Assembly: GCA_944391065.1 (NCBI GenBank)
Contig: CALXSH010000019.1
Span: forward strand, 1-33,091
DNA length: 33,091 nucleotides
Direction: 5' to 3'
Source of the DNA: an uncultured Kiritimatiellota bacterium
GTDB lineage: Bacteria > Verrucomicrobiota > Kiritimatiellia > RFP12 > DVOR01
Position numbers and translations under genes: made by a program. The notes below the pieces were generated by a model, which saw nothing but the letters and a program-made list of their open reading frames with translations, ran no database searches and was not told the origin of the DNA. Positions 22,890-30,920 of the stretch are shown here, piece by piece. Each line of letters starts with the position of its first letter. Position 1 is the stretch's first letter.

Positions 22890-24047
22890 TCAGGCGCGGG
22901 GGATGCCGCGGGTAGGGTGCTCGCGGAGGCGGGCATAGGCTTCGGCGCGGAAGTCGCGGAAGCAGTCGTTGCGAATGGCCTCGCGCATGCGCTCCATGAA
23001 GCGGAGATAGCAGTGGACGTTGTGCAGGGTAAGGAGACGGTAGCCGAGCATCTCGGAGGTGTTGAGGAGATGGCGGACGTAGGCGCGGGTGTAACGGCTG
23101 CAACAGGGGCAGGTACAGCCGGGCTCGACGGGAAGGGGGGATTCCTTCCAGGCACCGGCCTTGACGGGATAGGGCCCGTCGTTGGTGAAGGCGGAGCCGT
23201 TGCGGGCGTTGCGCGTGGGAATGACGCAGTCGAACATATCGCAGCCGACGTTGACGGCTTCGGTGATCTGCCAGAGGTCCCCCAGCCCCATGACATAGCG
23301 GGGCCGGTGCAGAGGCAGGTAAGGCACGGAGTCGGTAATGCCCTTGAGAATGAAGGGCTCGGGTTCGCCGACGGAGACGCCGCCGACGGCATAGCCGTCG
23401 ATGCCGTCCTTTTCCATGGCGGCAAGCTCCAGGGCGCAGTGACGGCGGTGGTGGGCGTATTCGGAGCCTTGGACGATGCCGAAGTAGAGCTGCCCTTCGG
23501 CGCGGGGCTGCTCAAGGCAGACTTTGGCCCAGCGCAGGGTGGTCTCAACCGATTTGGCGACGTAGGCGTCGTCGGAGGGGTACGGGATGCATTCGTCGAA
23601 GAGCATCGCGATGTCGGAGGCCAGGAGGCGCTGGACGGCCATCGATTCCTTGGGGCCCATGAAGAGGCGGCGGCCGTCGATGTGGGACTGGAAGGAGACG
23701 CCTTCGGGCGTGATCTTGCGCAGCGAGGAGAGGGAGAAGACCTGGAAGCCGCCGGAGTCGGTCAGAATCGGTCCGTGCCAGTCCTGGAAGGCATGAAGGC
23801 CGCCGAGGCGGTCAATGAGTTCGGCGCCGGGACGGAGCATCAGGTGGTAGGTGTTGCCCAGGATGATGGGTGCGCCGAGACGCTCCAGATCGTCGGCGGC
23901 CAGGGTCTTGACGGTGGCCTGGGTGCCGACGGGCATGAAGACGGGGGTTTCGACCGGGCCGTGTTTGGTCCAGAGGCGGCCGAGGCGGGCGCCGGTGTGG
24001 GCGTCTTCGTGGAGGATCTCGTAGGTGCCGATGGGCGGATTGGGCAT
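22890..24047 (-). CDS. tgt: tRNA-guanine (queuine) transglycosylase, 385 aa
   Basis: It exchanges guanine-34 of GUN-anticodon tRNAs for preQ1 in queuosine synthesis (cytoplasmic, zinc enzyme, dimer). GNTYHL (64-69), TDSGGFQVF with Asp97 as general acid/base, MGLGD, and the nucleophile segment FDCVIPTRNARNGSAFT are all present. The C-terminal zinc site is CTCPCC followed by a distant His (LLTLHN). The length is normal (370-390). The start at 24047 has only a weak AAAGA upstream. It lies 32 bases after pdxJ and ends at a strong terminator, so pdxJ-tgt is probably a two-gene operon. No other queuosine gene is in the window. Confidence 0.97.
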   Translation of the reverse strand: MPNPPIGTYEILHEDAHTGARLGRLWTKHGPVETPVFMPVGTQATVKTLAADDLERLGAPIILGNTYHLMLRPGAELIDRLGGLHAFQDWHGPILTDSGGFQVFSLSSLRKITPEGVSFQSHIDGRRLFMGPKESMAVQRLLASDIAMLFDECIPYPSDDAYVAKSVETTLRWAKVCLEQPRAEGQLYFGIVQGSEYAHHRRHCALELAAMEKDGIDGYAVGGVSVGEPEPFILKGITDSVPYLPLHRPRYVMGLGDLWQITEAVNVGCDMFDCVIPTRNARNGSAFTNDGPYPVKAGAWKESPLPVEPGCTCPCCSRYTRAYVRHLLNTSEMLGYRLLTLHNVHCYLRFMERMREAIRNDCFRDFRAEAYARLREHPTRGIPRA

Positions 24048-24079
24048 GGGGAGGTCTTTCTGCGGAGGGAATAAGGGGA

Positions 24080-24799
24080 TTAGCGTGCGATGGCGGCGAG
24101 CATATCGGCGACGGCCTGTTTCATGCCGACGGTCAGGGCATGGGCGACGATGCTGTGGCCGATGTTGAGGGTGTCGAGATTGGGGATGGGCAGCAGCGCA
24201 CGGACATTGGCCATCGTCAGCCCGTGGCCGGCATTGACGCGCAGGCCGAGGGTCTGACCGATTTCGGCAGCGGCGAAGAGCGCGTCGAGTTCGCGCTTGC
24301 GTTCGTCGCCGGTGGCGTTGGCGTAGGCACCGGTGTGCAGCTCGACGTAGGGGACGCCAAGGGCCGCGGCGGCTTCGAGCTGGCGGCGGTCGGGAGCAAT
24401 GAAGAGCGAGACGTGGGTGCCCTGCGCGGCGAGGGCCTGCACGGTGGGGCGGAGGGCGTCAAGCTGGCCGGCGGCATCGAGGCCGCCCTCGGTGGTAAGC
24501 TCCTGACGGCGCTCGGGCACGAGGCAGACTTCGTCGGGGACGACGTCGAGGGCGACGCGCAGGACGTCGGGATTGTTGGCCATCTCGAGATTCATGCGCG
24601 TGGTGAGGGTCTTGCGGAGGGTGTAGACGTCGGCATCCTGAATATGCCGGCGGTCCTCGCGCAGGTGAATGGTGATGCCGGCGGCACCGGCCTCTTCGGC
24701 CAGGCGGGCAATCTCGCGCAGGTCGGGATAATCCACGCCGCGGGCCTGGCGAAGGGTGGCGGCGTGATCGATATTGACTCCAAGGAGAATAGGCTGCAT
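24080..24799 (-). CDS. pdxJ: Pyridoxine 5'-phosphate synthase, 239 aa
   Basis: It condenses 1-deoxyxylulose 5-phosphate with 3-amino-2-oxopropyl phosphate to pyridoxine 5'-phosphate in the DXP-dependent vitamin B6 pathway. The TIM-barrel family signature GVNIDHAATLRQARG is at residues 7-21, with ITIHLREDRRHI (41-52), NLEMA, LVPERRQELTTEGGLD and VNAGHGL following in the right order. The length matches (about 240). An extended -10 box lies 66 bases upstream. PLP made by this pathway is the cofactor of the decarboxylase at the left end; that is a biochemical link only. Confidence 0.97.
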   Translation of the reverse strand: MQPILLGVNIDHAATLRQARGVDYPDLREIARLAEEAGAAGITIHLREDRRHIQDADVYTLRKTLTTRMNLEMANNPDVLRVALDVVPDEVCLVPERRQELTTEGGLDAAGQLDALRPTVQALAAQGTHVSLFIAPDRRQLEAAAALGVPYVELHTGAYANATGDERKRELDALFAAAEIGQTLGLRVNAGHGLTMANVRALLPIPNLDTLNIGHSIVAHALTVGMKQAVADMLAAIAR

Positions 24800-24864
24800 G
24801 ACGGATTCCTTAACTGTAGGCCCGGATAAAGGCTTCTCGGCCGGGCGTCCCGGAAGTGTCTACC

Positions 24865-24873
24865 AGAATACCA
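24865..24873 (-). promoter_or_regulatory. Extended -10 promoter of pdxJ-tgt
   Basis: TGGTATTCT on the minus strand, 66 bases before the pdxJ ATG; no -35 seen. Confidence 0.45.
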
Positions 24874-24890
24874 CGTTTCCGGAGCGTCGG

Positions 24891-24928
24891 GCATTGCGCG
24901 GCGCACGGCTCCGGCAATGCCGCCGCGC
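24891..24928 (-). repeat. Overlapping inverted repeats at end of second DUF481 gene
   Basis: GCATTGC/GCAATGC and GCGCGGCG/CGCCGCGC share bases, so two alternative hairpins can form right at the 24929 stop. There is no T-tract. Possibly a terminator without one, placed just before the pdxJ promoter. Confidence 0.4.
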
Positions 24929-26017
24929 TTACCAGGTCTTGCTGAGGCGCAGGTACCAGGTGTTGTCGGAGTGGCGGGTGCCGGGGGCCGGACGGGTCTG
25001 GATTTCGTTGCGCAGGCCGGCCTCAAGGGCAACATTCTTCAGACGGTCGGAGAGCAGGGAGAATTCGTTGAGCGTGTAGGTCAGTTTGCTCTCGTGGATG
25101 AGCGTAGCCTTCTCCCAGTCGTCGATGAGCGGAGTGTAAGTGATTTCGGTATTCCAGCCAAGGCCATTGGTGAAGTCATAATGGAAGAGGATGCCGAAAT
25201 CCATGGCGAGGTCATTCTCCGTGACCCGGTCCCCGCCGGGCTTGCGCGTATAATACTCCGTATGCGCCTGGGCAAAACCGGCGCGCAGGCGGAGCAGCGA
25301 GGTGCGGCCGGAGGTCACGGTATTCCAGAGATAAAACCCGTAGCCGACACCGAGGACATTGCGCAGCTTGTAATTGCTGTAGGGATTGTGCTGGATTTCG
25401 TCGCGCACGTACCACGAATGGCGTTCCCACGGGCGATGCTCGAGATCGAGGCCCCCGATCAGCTGCTTGGCCGTCTCGACGCCCTCGCTGCGGGACTTGT
25501 AGTAGGAGCCGTAGAGCTTAAGCGTCGTCTTCTCCGTTGAGCGCGAGGCGTCCAGGGCCGCGCTGAAGGAAAGGTCGTCGGACGCCCCCGAATGGCCGGT
25601 CAGCCCGAGCGAGGCCGAGACGGACCAGAGCTTCACCGGCGGGAAATCAGGGTCGGTGCCGTCCGTCGGCCACAGCGTGGCGACCTCGTCCAAAACCAGC
25701 GCCGCCCCCTGCCCGCCGACAGGCACAAGACGCAGGCTGCCGTCATCGGCTTCCGCCAGGACGGCCTCGGCCTTGTCGGGGCGCTGCACATCGGTGCGGG
25801 CATAAAACGTACGGCCCGGCTCGCTGTACGTCACGGACTCGACCTCGGAGCGGTCAATGGCAAGCGCACCGGCATAGGCGGTGTCGATATGGATTTTACC
25901 GTCGGCAATCCGCGTGACGGTACCGGAAATGACGTCCCCGCAGGTCATCCGCAGCGTATCGGCGGAAAGGCGGAAGGCAGCGGCCAGCAGGATAAGGGTG
26001 AAGAGGCATCTGTTCAT
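24929..26017 (-). CDS. DUF481-type outer-membrane protein, copy 2, 362 aa
   Basis: A predicted outer-membrane protein of the DUF481 (PF04338) type. The signal peptide is residues 1-19 (cleavage RLSA|DT). An N-terminal small domain of about 50 residues follows (GDVISGTVTRIADGKIHIDT), resembling an SH3/Lsm-like fold. After a linker with DPDFPPVKLW comes a beta-barrel-like part rich in alternating hydrophobic strands with many Tyr and Trp. It ends KTW, and a C-terminal aromatic residue is usual for BAM substrates. It is strongly similar to the gene immediately upstream (26049-27152), including EKTTLKLYGSYYKSRS, LEHRPWERHSWYVRDE and YLWNT. The function of DUF481 proteins is unknown. It starts 31 bases after its paralogue. 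Confidence 0.9.
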   Translation of the reverse strand: MNRCLFTLILLAAAFRLSADTLRMTCGDVISGTVTRIADGKIHIDTAYAGALAIDRSEVESVTYSEPGRTFYARTDVQRPDKAEAVLAEADDGSLRLVPVGGQGAALVLDEVATLWPTDGTDPDFPPVKLWSVSASLGLTGHSGASDDLSFSAALDASRSTEKTTLKLYGSYYKSRSEGVETAKQLIGGLDLEHRPWERHSWYVRDEIQHNPYSNYKLRNVLGVGYGFYLWNTVTSGRTSLLRLRAGFAQAHTEYYTRKPGGDRVTENDLAMDFGILFHYDFTNGLGWNTEITYTPLIDDWEKATLIHESKLTYTLNEFSLLSDRLKNVALEAGLRNEIQTRPAPGTRHSDNTWYLRLSKTW

Positions 26018-26048
26018 GGCAATTTTCCGATTGGGCTCCGCAGGCAGT

Positions 26049-27152
26049 CTACCAGGTCTTGCTCATGCGGACGTAGACCGTACTGTCTGTCGTTGAGGTG
26101 TCGGAGTCGGAGAGCATCCGCATCTCGTTGCGCATGCCGGACTCCAGCGCGATGTCGTTCAGCCGCTTCGAAAAGCGGGCAAATCCGCGCAGCGTGTAAG
26201 TCAGACGGCTCTCATGCACGAGCGTCGCCGTGGCCGGGTCGTCAATCTGCGGGGAATAGGTTACCTCCGTATTCCACCCCAGGCCATTGACAAAATCGTA
26301 ATGCCAGAGGAACCCGAAATCCGCGACACACTCATGGGTCAGATAGCGGTCCTCCCACGGATTCAGCCGATAGGTATACTCGGTACGCGTGTAGGCAAGG
26401 CCGATACGCAGACGCAGAAGCGAGGTGCGCCCATTGACGACGGTATTCCACAGATAATAGCCGTACCCGCCGCCGATCATGTTGCGCAGCTTGTAGTAGC
26501 TGTACGGATTGTGCTGGGCCTCGTCACGCACGTACCAGGAGTGATGCTCCCACGGCCGATGCTCCAGATCAAAGCCGCCGATGAAATACTTGGCCGTTTC
26601 GGCGCCGTTGCTTCGGGATTTGTAGTAATTGCCGTACAGCTTCAGCGTACTCTTCTCGGTCGTCCGCGTCGCACTGACGGCTCCGGAGAGCGCGAGATCC
26701 TCCGTGGAGCCGGAGTGTCCGGTCAGGCCGAACGAGACCGTGGCCGACCAGAGCTTGACCGGAGGAAAATCAGGGTCGGAACCCGTTGCGGGCCAAAGCG
26801 TCTGGACCTCGCTCAGGGCCAGCGCCTCCGCCTTATCCTTCACCGGCACCAAAAGCAGGTTTCCGTCGCCGTCCTTTGTCAGCGTGACCTCCGTTTTGGG
26901 TTTCTTCGTCGCATCGCGCCGGGCAAAGTACCGTTCGGCCGGCTTGTCATAGGCCACCGATTCGACAAATTCGCGCCCGATGGCCAGCGTTCCGGCGAAG
27001 GCGGTCTTGATGACAATCTTGGTTTTGCGGACGGCAACGATTTCGCCCTGGATGACATCCCCGGCCTTCGTCCGGACAGTATCCGCGCAAAGCACGCCCG
27101 CGGCACAGCACAGCACCGGCATCATCAGCACTCGCAGAACGCGGCCGGTCAC
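26049..27152 (-). CDS. DUF481-type outer-membrane protein, copy 1, 367 aa
   Basis: Paralogue of the following gene with the same layout. The signal peptide is about 1-23 (GVLCA|DT). The N-terminal domain is GDVIQGEIVAVRKTKIVIKT. A Lys-rich linker (KKPKTE) is absent from copy 2. Then come DPDFPPVKLW and the barrel part with TEKSTLKLYGNYYKSRS, LEHRPWEHHSWYVRDE and YLWNTV, ending MSKTW. The start is GTG at 27152; its last two bases lie in the rsmI stop codon (GTGA), which implies coupling to rsmI. An ATG nine codons further in (MMPVLCC) is an alternative. The barrel halves are more alike than the linkers, as expected for a tandem duplication under constraint. Confidence 0.9.
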   Translation of the reverse strand: MTGRVLRVLMMPVLCCAAGVLCADTVRTKAGDVIQGEIVAVRKTKIVIKTAFAGTLAIGREFVESVAYDKPAERYFARRDATKKPKTEVTLTKDGDGNLLLVPVKDKAEALALSEVQTLWPATGSDPDFPPVKLWSATVSFGLTGHSGSTEDLALSGAVSATRTTEKSTLKLYGNYYKSRSNGAETAKYFIGGFDLEHRPWEHHSWYVRDEAQHNPYSYYKLRNMIGGGYGYYLWNTVVNGRTSLLRLRIGLAYTRTEYTYRLNPWEDRYLTHECVADFGFLWHYDFVNGLGWNTEVTYSPQIDDPATATLVHESRLTYTLRGFARFSKRLNDIALESGMRNEMRMLSDSDTSTTDSTVYVRMSKTW

Positions 27153-27895
27153 CCCTCGGACTCCGAATCGGCCGAGTGGTCAAACTTCGGGTTGTTGCCG
27201 GCAATGACCACCGTCACCTCCCCCTTCGGCGGCCGGGCCCCGAGCCGTTCGCACAGCTCCGAGAGCGTCCCGCGCATCACACGCTCGTGAAGCTTCGTCA
27301 TCTCCAGACAGACCGCAGCCTCACGGTCTCCCAAAACTTCCAGCGCCGCCGCCAGCGTCGCCTTCACCCGAAAAGGCGACTCCAGGCAGACCAGCGTATG
27401 CGGCAAATCGCGCTCCTGCCCGAAGAACGTCCGCAGTTGCCCCGCCTTTCGCGGCGGAAACCCCTTAAAGGTATACGACGACGCCGGGAGTCCCGACAGC
27501 AGCAACGCCAGCTCCACGCTGCACGGCCCCGGCAAAACCGTGAAGGGGAGCCCCTCCGTGGCAAAGGCCCGCAGGACCCGGTACCCCGGATCACTGATCC
27601 CCGGATACCCCCCGTCGGAGCAGAGCGCCACCGGCACCCCGGAGGCCACCAGCCCGACGATGCGGCGCGCCACCCCCTCTTCGTTGCCTTGGCGATATGA
27701 GAAAAGCTCCGGCCGCGGGATCCCCAGCGCCGACAGCAGCTGCCAGGTGCGCCGCGTATCCTCGCACGCAATCACCGGCACGCGCTCCAACAGGGCACGG
27801 GCACGCGGCGACAGATCCCCCAGATTGCCCAGCGGTGTCGCCACCGCATAAAGCATCGGCGCAAGGGCTGCATCGGCATTGTCGCTGGTCGTCAC
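27149..27895 (-). CDS. rsmI: 16S rRNA (cytidine-1402-2'-O)-methyltransferase, 248 aa
   Basis: An SAM-dependent methyltransferase of the tetrapyrrole-methylase fold that modifies C1402 of 16S rRNA in the decoding centre. Typical segments are LYAVATPLGNLGDLSPRA, IACEDTRRT, FSYRQGNE, CSDGGYPGISDPG, LPGPCSVELALLLSGLP and FKGFPPRKAGQ. The frame is open to a TTG at 27925. I choose GTG 27895 because GAGG lies 5 bases before it; GTG 27901 or the ATG at MLYAV are possible. The C-terminal stop overlaps the DUF481 start. The upstream unknown gene ends 13 bases before this start. Confidence 0.93.
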   Translation of the reverse strand: MTTSDNADAALAPMLYAVATPLGNLGDLSPRARALLERVPVIACEDTRRTWQLLSALGIPRPELFSYRQGNEEGVARRIVGLVASGVPVALCSDGGYPGISDPGYRVLRAFATEGLPFTVLPGPCSVELALLLSGLPASSYTFKGFPPRKAGQLRTFFGQERDLPHTLVCLESPFRVKATLAAALEVLGDREAAVCLEMTKLHERVMRGTLSELCERLGARPPKGEVTVVIAGNNPKFDHSADSESEG

Positions 27896-27908
27896 AGTCA
27901 CCTCACAC

Positions 27909-28598
27909 TCAGCGGATAAGCGCAAAAAAGCGGTCCTGATACAGTTCGAAGACCCCCCGCTCCTTCAGCAGCCGCCCCAATTGCTTCACCAGCGACGGGT
28001 CACGCTCGGCAGCCGCAAAGGCATGCTCAATCTCCTGCCGGGCCTCACCCGGCAGGCGCTCGCGGAAATCCTGCTTGCTCCGCGTCTCAAGCGCCTTAAT
28101 CGTCGCCGGCACCGACGCATGCACCAACCGCATAAAAAGGTGCAGGATGCAGACATCCCACGGTTCATCCACCCCCAGCACCAGCGCGGCATACGGATCC
28201 TGCTTCCGTGCAAAAGCCGCCTCCGCCCGGGTCCGCACCGCCTCCAGAGGCTCATTCAGCAGCGTCTCGGTGTAGGATTCGCGCCGCAGCCGATACGAAT
28301 ACTGCAGCACCCGGATATGGGCCGCGTGCGTCTTCAGAAATTCAAGATACGACCGGGCCTGCTCCCCAAATCCCTCAAGCTCCTGCGAGGAGAGATCGCC
28401 CGGCAGCATCAGCCTCGGCGGAAAGGTCTGCAGCGTGCCCTCACGTACCCGCGTCTGATTCGGATTGTCCATCGGCTCGGCCAGCAGCGTATACTTCACC
28501 GAGGTCTGATCGAACGCCTCCAAAAGGCGCTCCGGGGCACACAAAATCTTCGTGTGCCTCACCGCATAGACAAAATCAAACTGCGTCGGACGCTTCAT
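27909..28598 (-). CDS. Unknown protein, 229 aa, upstream of rsmI
   Basis: I do not recognise a family. It is a soluble, mixed-charge protein with no signal peptide or membrane segment. The N-terminal part (FDFVYAVRHTKILCAPERLLEAF) looks alpha/beta and contains VKYTLLAEPMDNPNQTRVREG. The second half is mostly helical and Arg/Ala/Glu-rich (AAFARKQDPYAALVLGVDEPWD, IEHAFAAAERDPSLVKQLGRLLKERG). No catalytic motif is seen. The ATG at 28598 is preceded by GGGGGG and by an extended -10 box only 9 bases away, so the leader is very short. It is the first gene of a tight run with rsmI and the DUF481 pair, which suggests a conserved housekeeping gene in this lineage. Confidence 0.85.
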   Translation of the reverse strand: MKRPTQFDFVYAVRHTKILCAPERLLEAFDQTSVKYTLLAEPMDNPNQTRVREGTLQTFPPRLMLPGDLSSQELEGFGEQARSYLEFLKTHAAHIRVLQYSYRLRRESYTETLLNEPLEAVRTRAEAAFARKQDPYAALVLGVDEPWDVCILHLFMRLVHASVPATIKALETRSKQDFRERLPGEARQEIEHAFAAAERDPSLVKQLGRLLKERGVFELYQDRFFALIR

Positions 28599-28607
28599 AG
28601 CCCCCCT

Positions 28608-28616
28608 ACTATAGCA
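28608..28616 (-). promoter_or_regulatory. Extended -10 promoter of the unknown-rsmI-DUF481 operon
   Basis: TGCTATAGT on the minus strand, ending 9 bases before the ATG at 28598. It begins inside the T-run of a possible upstream terminator. Confidence 0.55.
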
Positions 28617-28645
28617 AAAACCCCCGGCGGCCCCGCCCCCGGAGC
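28616..28645 (-). terminator. Possible terminator after the small lipoprotein gene
   Basis: Minus strand CTCCGG pairs with CCGGGG around a GC-rich loop, then TTTTT. The stem includes one G-T pair. About 40 bases after the lipoprotein stop. Confidence 0.4.
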
Positions 28646-28683
28646 GGCCATACAGGCTCCGTTGCGCACAGCCGTCCCGACCC

Positions 28684-28791
28684 TTACTGCCAATCCCACG
28701 GCAGCGGCCCGTCGGTCCGTCCCGAAGCACAGCATCCGCTCAAAGCCAAGCCCAGCACCGCCAGCACGAGCAGCATCATCCGCATCTTCAT
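28684..28791 (-). CDS. Small lipoprotein, 35 aa
   Basis: A short gene with convincing signals. GAGGAGG lies 9 bases before the ATG. The protein begins MKMRMMLLVLAVLGLALSGC, a complete type II signal peptide with lipobox LSGC and the lipidated Cys20. Only 16 residues remain after processing, including CASGRTDGP and a closing WDWQ. The size resembles entericidin-like lipoproteins, but the sequence is not recognisably one. A possible -10 (28842-28847) and a leader hairpin (GGACGC/GCGTCC) are upstream. It appears to be transcribed alone between rsmA and the rsmI operon. Confidence 0.75.
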   Translation of the reverse strand: MKMRMMLLVLAVLGLALSGCCASGRTDGPLPWDWQ

Positions 28792-28841
28792 TGCATCCGT
28801 CCTCCTCGCCGGACGCCCCATGCGTCCCGGCGACGGCTCTT

Positions 28842-28847
28842 ACTATA
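28842..28847 (-). promoter_or_regulatory. Possible -10 box of small lipoprotein gene
   Basis: TATAGT on the minus strand (GCGGTATAGT, no TG extension), about 50 bases before the lipoprotein ATG. The -35 region reads TTTCGC. Confidence 0.35.
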
Positions 28848-28849
28848 CC

Positions 28850-29079
28850 GCAATCGGGAACGCCGCGAAAGACTCCGCAGCGTTCCGCCCGGCCCCGCAC
28901 ACCGGATTTTACCGTCCCGCGGCCTACGCCCTGCAATCCGGGGGCGGCTCCCCCGAACGGCAGGCCAGGCCGGAAACAAAGAGAAGCCCGGCCACTGCCG
29001 AAGGCCGCGCGCGGCAGCGTCCGCAGGCCGCCACCCGCACGCCTTTTATGCGCTCTCCGATTGTTTGCGCCTCCCCGGC
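28850..29079. other. Gene-free, hairpin-rich gap after rsmA
   Basis: No convincing reading frame. On the minus strand CGGCAG...GGCCGG pairs imperfectly with CCGGCC...CTGCCG around 28960-29005, and GGGGG...CCCCC pairs near 28935-28955. There is no standard T-tract. It could hold the 3' end of the rsmA transcript or a structured RNA; I cannot assign it. Confidence 0.4.
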
Positions 29080-29922
29080 TCAGCACGCGGCGTGGGCGAG
29101 GCGCGCGAGGGCCTCCCATTCGGGAATGGCGAGGGTCTCGGGGCGGCGGGTGGGATCAATGCCCGCGGCGGCAGGGTCGAGGCCGCGGAAGGGTGCGGGG
29201 GCTTTGCGAAGGATGGCGCCGAGCTGTTTGCGGCGCTGGAGGAAGAGCTGCTTGGCGAGGGCCCGGCAGGTGGCCTTCTCTTCGTGGGTGAGCACGGAGC
29301 GGCGGTGGCGCTCCATGAGCACGACGGCGGAGGTCACTTCCGGCGGAGGCCAGAAGCAGGTGGGTTTGACGTGCCTGACGACGCGGACGTCGTAATCGAG
29401 CTGAAGCCAGACGCCGGCCGTGCCGCGCTCGGGCGTGCAGGGCGCGGCGCAGAAACGGTCGGCGACCTCGAGCTGCACGAGGGTGACCAAGCGTTCCGGA
29501 GCGTAGCGGCTGCGGATGAGGTCCATCAGGATGCGCGTACCGACGGAGTACGGGAGATTGGAGGCGAAGGCCCTGAAGCCCTGACTGAGCAGCGCGTCCC
29601 AGTCCGTGTCGAGCGCGTCGCCCTCGCGGAGGTCGAGGGCCCCGGGATACTCCTTCAGCAGGGAAGCGCGGAGCCATTCGGCGAGGGCGGGGTCCTTCTC
29701 GATGGCCGTCAGACGGGCACCGCGCTTCAGCAGGGCCTCGGTGAGCACGCCCAGACCGGGACCGACCTCCAGAACAGAATCGCCGGGCGCGATGCCGACG
29801 GCATCGGCCAGGACGCCCAGGATATTGGCGTCGATGAGGAAGTTCTGCCCCAGGGTCTTATTGGGATGGAAGCCGCGGGCGATGCACCAGGCTTTGACGT
29901 CGCTCGGAGAAGTGCGGTTCAT
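29080..29922 (-). CDS. rsmA: 16S rRNA (adenine-1518/1519-N6)-dimethyltransferase, 280 aa
   Basis: It dimethylates two adjacent adenines in the 3'-terminal helix of 16S rRNA during small-subunit maturation (KsgA). The N-terminus has NKTLGQNFLID (21-31), SAM motif I LEVGPGLGVLTE (51-62), acidic IEKD, and the catalytic motif NLPY (122-125); CFWPPPEVTSAVV follows. The length is typical (260-290). The start MNRTS at 29922 is chosen because it leaves the surA gene intact; a longer frame to 29967 overlaps surA by 35 bases. It lies 10 bases after surA, matching the surA-(pdxA)-rsmA order of E. coli but without pdxA. Confidence 0.96.
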   Translation of the reverse strand: MNRTSPSDVKAWCIARGFHPNKTLGQNFLIDANILGVLADAVGIAPGDSVLEVGPGLGVLTEALLKRGARLTAIEKDPALAEWLRASLLKEYPGALDLREGDALDTDWDALLSQGFRAFASNLPYSVGTRILMDLIRSRYAPERLVTLVQLEVADRFCAAPCTPERGTAGVWLQLDYDVRVVRHVKPTCFWPPPEVTSAVVLMERHRRSVLTHEEKATCRALAKQLFLQRRKQLGAILRKAPAPFRGLDPAAAGIDPTRRPETLAIPEWEALARLAHAAC

Positions 29923-29932
29923 GCGGCGGCAA

Positions 29933-30883
29933 TCAGAAGGCACCGTCGACGACGCGGACGAAGGCATTGGCGCGCAGACCGTCGACCCAGGCCTTGTAAC
30001 GTTCGACGCCGAGCTGATCGGAGAGGGTCTTGTAGACGTCGTCCCAGGCCTCCTCGAGCGTGCGGACGCGGCCGGGACGGACCTCCTCCTTCAGCAGGAT
30101 GGTGCAGTAGCCGGACTGCTCGATGACCGGAGAGCGTTCCCCGGGCTTCAGCGCCGACAGGGCCTCGGCAATGACGGGGGCAAACGTCGTCGCGGGGTCG
30201 ACGAACCCCCAGTCGCCTCCCTCGGCGGCCTTCTCGTCGGCGGAATGGGCCTTGGCGAGGTCCGCGAAGGAGGCCCCTTCGTCGAGCTGTTTGGCAATGG
30301 AATCGGCGAGGGCGCGGCCCTTGTCGGGCGTAATGAGAATGCTGCGGACGCGGACCATGCCGCCCAGCGAGAAGGCGTCCCTGTGTTCTTCGTAATACTT
30401 CCGGACGGCGGCGGGAGAGACATTGATCTTCTTGCCGACCTGAAGATAACGCATAGCCTGGACGACGAGATTCTCACGGATCTGCTTCTCCCACATGTCG
30501 TAGGTCATGCGGTGCTCCTTGAGCATCGCCTGCAGATTGGCGCGTTCGCCGCGGAATTCGCGGGCGATGATCTCCTGGACGCGGGTATTGACGGCATCCG
30601 GAGGCAACTGGGCGCCGGAGGCGTCATAGGCCTCGACGATGAGAATGCGGTCGATGATGAGATCACGCATCACGGGGAAGAGTTCGCGGATGCGCTGAGG
30701 CTGTTCGGCCAGGGGGACGGCCGCGAGGTTGAAATTGGTATGGATCTCCTGCAGGACGGTATCGACGGTGATGACCTTGTCATTGACGTAGGCCGCGACG
30801 CCGTCATAACGCGAGAGTTCGGCGGAGGCCGTCAGGGCGCAGGCGCAGCTGAGGGCGAGGATGGCGGTTCGCAAAGACTTCAT
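29933..30883 (-). CDS. surA: SurA-like periplasmic peptidyl-prolyl isomerase, 316 aa
   Basis: A periplasmic chaperone/parvulin that helps outer-membrane proteins fold. The signal peptide is 1-21 (cleavage ASA|EL). The SurA N-terminal chaperone domain follows (VAAYVNDKVITVDTVLQEI, LIIDRILIVEAYDASG). One parvulin domain spans about residues 175-275, with RVRSILITPDKG, FADLAKAHSADEKAAEGGDWGFVD and GYCTILLKEE. E. coli SurA has two parvulin domains; having one is common in other phyla. GGAGG lies 6 bases before the ATG. It is the fourth gene in asd-ychJ-NUDIX-surA-rsmA. Clients could include the DUF481 barrels in this window. Confidence 0.92.
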   Translation of the reverse strand: MKSLRTAILALSCACALTASAELSRYDGVAAYVNDKVITVDTVLQEIHTNFNLAAVPLAEQPQRIRELFPVMRDLIIDRILIVEAYDASGAQLPPDAVNTRVQEIIAREFRGERANLQAMLKEHRMTYDMWEKQIRENLVVQAMRYLQVGKKINVSPAAVRKYYEEHRDAFSLGGMVRVRSILITPDKGRALADSIAKQLDEGASFADLAKAHSADEKAAEGGDWGFVDPATTFAPVIAEALSALKPGERSPVIEQSGYCTILLKEEVRPGRVRTLEEAWDDVYKTLSDQLGVERYKAWVDGLRANAFVRVVDGAF

Positions 30884-30893
30884 AGGGGCCTCC

Positions 30894-30920
30894 GGAATCA
30901 GGGGTCAGGGAATCAGGGGT
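30894..30920. repeat. 12-bp direct repeat across the NUDIX stop
   Basis: GGAATCAGGGGT occurs at 30894-30905 and 30909-30920, a 15-base period, spanning the end of the NUDIX gene and the surA leader. Probably a small local duplication. Confidence 0.5.

Noticed and set aside
22495..23103. N-terminal extension of the AAA-ATPase (starts at 22701 or 23103)
   Set aside because: The family begins at MKPIALNTYDF; the extension crosses a promoter box and a long hairpin, and beyond 22890 it overlaps tgt.
28955..29010. Possible SRP-like RNA (GGAA loop on plus strand)
   Set aside because: The conserved internal loop and tip sequence of bacterial SRP RNA are not present; only a GC-rich hairpin resembles it.
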